This document shows, piece by piece, positions 62,701-64,000 of a stretch of DNA of 64,000 nt (positions are counted from its first letter, which is position 1; every line of letters starts with the position of its first letter). This stretch comes from Arcuatula senhousia. Its lineage: Eukaryota; Mollusca; Bivalvia; Mytilida; Mytilidae. The stretch is from the NCBI GenBank assembly GCA_963971305.1, contig OZ020307.1, forward strand, positions 50,961,702-51,025,701. The letters are read 5' to 3'. Under the pieces are notes generated by a model. It was not told where the DNA came from. It saw nothing but the letters and a program-made list of their open reading frames with translations, and searched no databases. The translations under genes and the position numbers were made by a program.

Positions 62701-62922
62701 AAGGTTGTGGGCTGTGTCGCGTACACTTATTCCACATCTCATTATTTTCTATTCAAGTTTTTACAGTAAACTTAAATATTGATTCCTTCCATTTGTTCCA
62801 GGTGTTAACAGTTCCAGTAATCCACAGCAAGAATGCTTCAGGTCTTATCTTCACACATAAATCTGGATATAAAATTGTTTATTCTGCTGACACAATGCCT
62901 TGTCCTGCCTTAATAGATAAAG
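35434..62922 (+). CDS. ELAC2-like: ELAC2-like long-form tRNase Z, copy B (5' 18 exons; runs off window)
   Basis: Paralogue of copy A with the same exon order. Eighteen exons join to 2,080 nt (693 codons + 1 nt); exons for HEAT, HST and the last His lie beyond 64000. It has the N-half exons 8-9 that A lacks (LPPKVHLEKCVELGIKQ and GVLVGELVRGNSVTLENGTV, a conserved GPLxGxL..G..V segment). Motif II is HNHGDH (558-563). Departures from the family and from A: FNSG for FNCG, NLTG for NLGG, HTAYRT in the PxKxRN loop, HSKNASG for HxKHAxG (Asn664), SADT for SGDT. Exons 12, 14 and 15 have tandem duplications of their edges, and intron 17 starts with GC. The frame is uninterrupted if the first exon-14 donor is used together with any of acceptors 2-10 of the exon-15 array, so it may be functional, but the changes suggest relaxed or altered selection. 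Exons are entered separately. Confidence 0.85.
36134..36909. mobile_element. TIR element in intron 1 of copy B
   Basis: CGCTCCCTTAGGCAGTCAGG at the left pairs with CCTGACTGTATCGGGAGCG at the right with a few mismatches. No coding frame: a non-autonomous DNA transposon. A worn hairpin end of another family follows at 36933-36963. Confidence 0.6.
37724..37774 (+). CDS. ELAC2-like: ELAC2-like B, exon 2
   Basis: 51 nt, acceptor GTTTTTTAG, donor AA|GTAAGT. Encodes YLFNSGENVINIGHAC; Ser replaces the family's Cys. Confidence 0.9.
38577..38659 (+). CDS. ELAC2-like: ELAC2-like B, exon 3
   Basis: 83 nt, acceptor TTTTTTACAG, donor GTAGGT. Encodes ICNIFITHNSWNNLTGVTG after a Lys run; the GG of the family is TG here. 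Six nt longer than A. Confidence 0.88.
38895..38981 (+). mobile_element. retrozyme/Penelope-type repeat fragment around the hammerhead
   Basis: An 87-nt block shared with 9651-9720, which lacks the ribozyme core. Flanks outside the block differ, so both are short remnants of a larger repeat. Confidence 0.5.
38903..38946 (+). ncRNA. hammerhead ribozyme motif (type I, minimal stem III)
   Basis: Stem I GCGCCT (38903-38908) with AGGCGT (38941-38946), core CTGATGA (38909-38915), stem II GCCT...AGAC with one mismatch, core GAAA (38929-38932), a 3-bp stem III with a 2-nt loop, and cleavage-site triplet GTC ending at 38940. This is the compact layout known from Penelope-like elements and retrozymes, reported from molluscs. 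It is on the sense strand of copy B, in intron 3. Confidence 0.75.
39354..39562. repeat. MITE-like element (ACTGTGGTTTCAT ends)
   Basis: Begins 'tactgtggtttcattattat' and ends 'aaataaatgaatacacagta'; the ends are imperfect inverted copies. Confidence 0.6.
40391..40455 (+). CDS. ELAC2-like: ELAC2-like B, exon 4
   Basis: 65 nt, donor GTAAGT. Encodes AAFHMEMKGLPRLLIHGPTG. Confidence 0.9.
41138..41192 (+). CDS. ELAC2-like: ELAC2-like B, exon 5
   Basis: 55 nt, donor GTATGT. Encodes ETFAHDILVYAEDAKVKV(G), strongly diverged from A exon 5. Confidence 0.83.
41351..43232. mobile_element. TACGACCGCA-ended element with a nested TIR element
   Basis: TACGACCGCA at 41351 is matched by TGCGGTCGTA at the right end. 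Inside is a GTC-rich run (41396 on) and a ~490-nt block repeated twice. A second element, 42431-43110, interrupts it. Other copies: 465-1080, 60005-60440 and 63290-63450. Intron 5 of copy B. Confidence 0.6.
42431..43110. mobile_element. nested 680-bp TIR element
   Basis: Ends TTAAAGGCATATTGTCTACG and CGTATACAATATGCCTTTAA are inverted copies with one mismatch. No coding frame; non-autonomous DNA transposon. Confidence 0.65.
44038..44181 (+). CDS. ELAC2-like: ELAC2-like B, exon 6
   Basis: 144 nt, acceptor TTCTTATAG, weak donor GTCTGT. Encodes [20 protein letters not shown] and an acidic Asp-rich stretch. Human ELAC2 has a Ser/Glu-rich linker in this place. Confidence 0.8.
44935..45017 (+). CDS. 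ELAC2-like: ELAC2-like B, exon 7
   Basis: 83 nt, acceptor ATTATTTAG, donor GTCAGT. Encodes MSDFSPLSHPECVYAYILT. Confidence 0.82.
45400..45665 (-). repeat. tRNA-derived SINE
   Basis: On the minus strand it begins 'gggcctgggtggccgagtgg', an A box like tRNA-Leu/Ser, and has a B-box-like GGTGTTTGAGTCCC. The body ('ggtggttttctccaggtact', 'cctacatggcccaggtgc') recurs at 62485-62590. Intron 7 of copy B. Confidence 0.7.
45838..45896 (+). CDS. ELAC2-like: ELAC2-like B, exon 8 (absent from A)
   Basis: 59 nt, acceptor TTTTTTTCAG, donor CA|GTGAGT. Encodes PSPLPPKVHLEKCVELGIKQ, the conserved 'F...KA..LGLPxGP' segment. Confidence 0.82.
46620..46670 (+). other. degenerate hammerhead-like motif
   Basis: GCGTGT...ACACGC can form stem I around CTGATGA, but the GAAA box reads AAAA and the cleavage triplet TTC. 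Probably an inactive relative. Confidence 0.3.
46788..46848 (+). CDS. ELAC2-like: ELAC2-like B, exon 9 (absent from A)
   Basis: 61 nt, acceptor TTGTTTTAG, donor GTGAGT. Encodes GVLVGELVRGNSVTLENGTV, the GxL.G.L..G..V....G.. segment of tRNase Z proteins. Confidence 0.85.
47423..47474 (+). CDS. ELAC2-like: ELAC2-like B, exon 10
   Basis: 52 nt, acceptor CATTACAG, donor GTAGGT. Encodes VQPEQVLAPREPPKSFL. Confidence 0.8.
47587..48548 (+). repeat. GTCTCGCC...GGCGAGAC element, ~180-bp tandem core
   Basis: Ends 'ttgtctcgcctgtgac' and 'gcaggcgagacattc' are inverted at CTCGCC/GGCGAG. The core repeats 'gactttgtgaacttaggtc' about every 180 nt, four times. Intron 10 of copy B. Confidence 0.65.
48934..49090 (+). 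CDS. ELAC2-like: ELAC2-like B, exon 11
   Basis: 157 nt, donor AG|GTAACA. Begins (V)IECPSDDYLYSILNSKQL and contains VELVVHMSPYDIVQTPQYQQ. Same length as A. Confidence 0.93.
49521..49566 (+). repeat. 46-bp decoy duplicate of the exon 12 start
   Basis: TTTGTAG|ATTTCCAGATTC at 49514-49532 repeats the real exon 12 entry (49567) 46 nt upstream. It reads FPDSDSHLYLYVHL then TAG, mirroring [13 protein letters not shown]. Use of this acceptor would truncate the protein. Confidence 0.65.
49567..49794 (+). CDS. ELAC2-like: ELAC2-like B, exon 12
   Basis: 228 nt, acceptor TTTATAG, donor AG|GTATGT. First 43 complete codons give the same protein as A. C-terminal end diverges (YKVRPTEQKGFF). Confidence 0.93.
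49803..50718 (+). repeat. GTCTCGCC...GGCGAGAC element, 174-bp tandem core
   Basis: Same ends as 47587-48548 but a different core: 'gaactata.gtcctagg' at 49921, 50095, 50269 and 50443, exactly 174 nt apart. The 139-codon minus frame comes from 174 being divisible by 3. It starts 8 nt past the exon 12 donor. Confidence 0.75.
51408..53238 (+). mobile_element. hairpin-ended element with ~160-bp tandem core (intron 12 of B)
   Basis: Starts 'tttagctcacctggatgtga' and ends GGCTCCTGGGAGCC then TCTTGTTTA. The core unit containing 'gttgtcagatgacccc' starts at 51764, 51929, 52094, then 52410, 52568, 52727, 52885 and 53042, i.e. 157-165 nt. GTCGTC runs lie near the left end. The right end lies 11 nt from exon 13. 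Confidence 0.75.
53250..53371 (+). CDS. ELAC2-like: ELAC2-like B, exon 13
   Basis: 122 nt, acceptor ATGCAATAG, donor GTATTC. Encodes ESCVDEDYQEQYLKTLKESE... and ends [13 protein letters not shown]. The acceptor lies about 11 nt beyond the hairpin end of a mobile element. Confidence 0.87.
53738..54127 (+). repeat. interspersed element, CpG-depleted copy
   Basis: Homologue of 15391-15796. Where that copy has 'aacgtcgtctgtgacgtcg' this one reads 'aacatcatctatgaggttg', the pattern left by deamination of methylated CpG. Intron 13 of copy B. Confidence 0.65.
54256..54346 (+). CDS. ELAC2-like: ELAC2-like B, exon 14 (first of nine donors)
   Basis: 91 nt, acceptor GATATTTTAG, donor GA|GTAAGT. Encodes [20 protein letters not shown] and then VSGILVHL. 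Only the first donor is compatible with the gene's frame, since GAGTAA puts a stop across each donor. The PxKxRN loop reads HTAYRT. Confidence 0.88.
54281..54928 (+). repeat. minisatellite of 9 x 72 bp made from the exon 14 3' end and its donor
   Basis: Units start at 54281 + 72n (n = 0-8). Each has 66 nt of exon 14 plus the start of the intron, including a GTAAGT donor. The first unit (GCATACAGCCTATCGCACT) differs most; later ones are near identical. As 72 is 24 codons, one off-frame is open for 166 codons; it has no start context and is not taken as a gene. Confidence 0.95.
55154..55750 (+). repeat. core-only array of the hairpin-ended element
   Basis: Four ~150-nt units with 'gttgtcagatgacccc' and 'aaagctgttgcttgcttaaa', without either end. 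It lies between the 72-bp and 102-bp arrays in intron 14 of copy B. Confidence 0.7.
55881..56799 (+). repeat. minisatellite of nine extra 102-bp units ahead of exon 15, each with a splice acceptor
   Basis: Copies start at 55881, 55984, then every 102 nt to 56698; the tenth (56800) runs into the real exon. A unit is 30 nt of exon 15 (ending GATTGTGG), about 50 nt resembling a repeat seen once at 48836-48878 ('ggtatcactagtgagcatt'), then 'gtttgattttag'. The first unit has one extra base and a stop; the rest are open in the gene's own frame. The first unit encodes Ser (ACTAGT) as in copy A, all others Cys (ACTTGT). Confidence 0.95.
56800..56938 (+). CDS. ELAC2-like: ELAC2-like B, exon 15 (HxHxDH), proximal acceptor
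   Basis: 139 nt as in A, acceptor TTTGATTTTAG, donor GTATGT. Encodes [20 protein letters not shown]... and ends VLFVSHNHGDHHL. Acceptors 2-9 of the upstream array would also splice in frame and add 34 residues per unit; the first acceptor leads to a stop. Confidence 0.9.
57906..59390 (+). mobile_element. hairpin-ended element with ~150-bp tandem core (intron 15 of B)
   Basis: Starts 'tttagctcacctggccaacg' and ends GGCTCCTGGGAGCC then TCTTGTTTA. About eight core units. The right end is about 10 nt from the exon 16 acceptor. Confidence 0.75.
59400..59551 (+). CDS. ELAC2-like: ELAC2-like B, exon 16
   Basis: 152 nt, acceptor TTTCTTACAG, donor AG|GTAAAT. Begins GVGRVITRRQEAFKRLGKDY and continues SRLIVTAPYQIPSF. 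The acceptor lies about 10 nt past the hairpin end of the element at 57906-59390. Confidence 0.9.
61117..61182. repeat. 66-bp spacerless palindrome
   Basis: Arms 61117-61149 and 61150-61182 are reverse complements with one mismatch pair (GTTAGT/GTAAGT) and no spacer. Intron 16 of copy B. Confidence 0.8.
61240..61830 (+). repeat. GTCTCCCC...GGGGGAGAC element, ~168-bp tandem core
   Basis: Starts 'tatgtctccccaactttt' and ends 'ttgggggagacattg'. 'ctgaaac.actgaaccga' recurs at 61344 and 61512, with a third worn unit. A GTCT run lies near 61290-61320. Confidence 0.65.
61938..62049 (+). CDS. ELAC2-like: ELAC2-like B, exon 17 (GC donor)
   Basis: 112 nt, acceptor TGATTTTCAG. Encodes FIPVESLTKYPYTFKGDSLG and ends KDALNCKE. 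The 5' splice site is GAG|GCAAGT, a strong match to minor GC-AG introns; copy A has GT here. Confidence 0.87.
62485..62760 (+). repeat. SINE-like fragment in intron 17 of B
   Basis: 62487-62590 shares its body with the SINE at 45400-45665; 62640-62760 is a family recurring near 12050-12190, 22780-22920 and 38690-38780 ('gtacacttattccacatctc'). Confidence 0.55.
62802..62922 (+). CDS. ELAC2-like: ELAC2-like B, exon 18 (motif III/IV)
   Basis: 121 nt, acceptor TTTGTTCCAG, donor GTATCT. Encodes VLTVPVIHSKNASGLIFTHK and [20 protein letters not shown]. His661 and Asp683 fit the ligands; Asn664 replaces the His found in A and human. Confidence 0.92.
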
Positions 62923-64000
62923 GTATCTTTTTCTTAATGTTGAGTTAAATAAGAATTGGCTTAATGGGGCAACTAGAAAGGCCACACTTCCACTCTGCAA
63001 ACATGAGAAGGACTCCAGTGTATTTATTGCTTTATATCCCAATTCATAAAAAAAATAATTAGTTGAAGAAGCAGAGGTACCAATGGGGCATCCGAATGTC
63101 CAAAGTCCATAAGGGCAGAGACAAAACCAGTAAACACCAATGAGAACAGGATGAAAAAACAAGGCAACATAAAAAAGGAAAAACAAGAACTTCTGAATAT
63201 CAATTAACAATGCCAACTAAACTTTACTTTAAACTTATTACCATGTTACAGACAATGAAACTCTATTATACATTACATTACATATTTGTAGGAGAAAGTC
63301 AATCACAGAATGCATGTATCATAAAGCTTTGTGATCTGCATAGGCCCAAAGCAATTGACTTTCCATATAAATTTGGCCCCTAATGTATACGTACAGGGTT
63401 GTTCATGTTTTGGATGTAAATTGCTGTGCTAGCCATAGCTTTTTTTTAAAGTATGATTTAATTATGAAACTTTAAACATGTTAGCACAAGTTAATTTAGG
63501 CCAATATAGAAATATCCCAGATTCTCACCCTCTTGCCCTGATTATTTCAGCCACCTGAAAAAAAAATTATTTTGATATTTTTGCATATCATGTTCATTTT
63601 TTGTCAATTTTCTTTCAAATAGCAGACAGAACATTTTATCAAAATTGTTATAAAAAATAAAAATATTCTGCCAGTCCCATATTTTGGTGTTTTTTAAAGA
63701 AATTAGGATGGGTATCTAGGAATTAATTCATTATGGCCTTACATAAGAAATCTGATAAAATTTTAATCATTGCATTACTTGCATTGTTCAATAAATCAAT
63801 TTTAGAAAATTATTAGTTGCATTTGCATTTCTTGTAAACTATTTAAAAGTCAAAAGAATTTGATTGGATTAACGATAATTTAAACTACGCATAATATCGT
63901 TAAGAAAGTATTATTGAATCCAGTTTAAACCGGAATACAACAATAAATTTTATATACACTTTGCAGTTGCATGGACGCCACATGCAATGTGATTGACAGG
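62923..64000. other. intron 18 of ELAC2-like B, unfinished
   Basis: No exon 19 (HEAT) was found up to the edge. Contents are a reversed repeat at 63070-63210, a worn TACGACCGCA-family copy at 63290-63450, and AT-rich sequence. Confidence 0.6.

Overview
The window is eukaryotic nuclear DNA: AT-rich, with short exons joined by GT-AG introns and dense short repeats. The repeat set suggests a bivalve mollusc, probably a mytilid mussel. It includes elements ending in a GGCTCC/GGAGCC hairpin around ~160-bp tandem cores, a hammerhead-ribozyme repeat, tRNA-derived SINEs, and a decayed Polinton-type DNA polymerase. The species call is inference. There are no bacterial operons, CRISPR arrays or standalone tRNA/rRNA genes.

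Layout. At the left edge lie a truncated OTU-domain fragment (1-451, minus) and the last exon of an NTHL1-type DNA glycosylase (1877-2051, plus) with its 4Fe-4S cysteines. The main content is two paralogous long-form tRNase Z (ELAC2-like) genes, arranged head to head. Copy A runs on the minus strand from 28386 to 5617 and is complete: I could join 19 exons into one frame of 792 codons. Copy B runs on the plus strand from 35434 and leaves the window after its 18th exon (62922). Exon order, intron phases and most exon lengths are the same in both, so they arose by inverted duplication. The ~7 kb between their starts holds a decayed DNA polymerase B gene split by a 0.9-kb array of a 21-bp self-complementary repeat.

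The two copies are not equivalent. Copy A keeps the metal-binding motifs of the catalytic half but lacks two N-half exons present in B. Copy B keeps HxHxDH but has substitutions in other motifs. B also carries three tandem duplications of exon edges: 46 bp x2 at the start of exon 12, 72 bp x9 at the end of exon 14, and 102 bp x10 at the start of exon 15. Exon 12 is 97% identical between A and B over 129 nt with only silent changes, whereas exon 5 is 44% identical, which suggests local gene conversion.

The introns are mostly mobile elements, many nested. One intron of B carries a complete-looking hammerhead ribozyme on the sense strand. Two B splice acceptors sit about 10 nt past the hairpin end of inserted elements. 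If expressed, the ELAC2-like proteins would cut 3' trailers from nuclear and mitochondrial pre-tRNAs, and NTHL1 would repair oxidised pyrimidines. Apart from adjacency I see no functional link between them.
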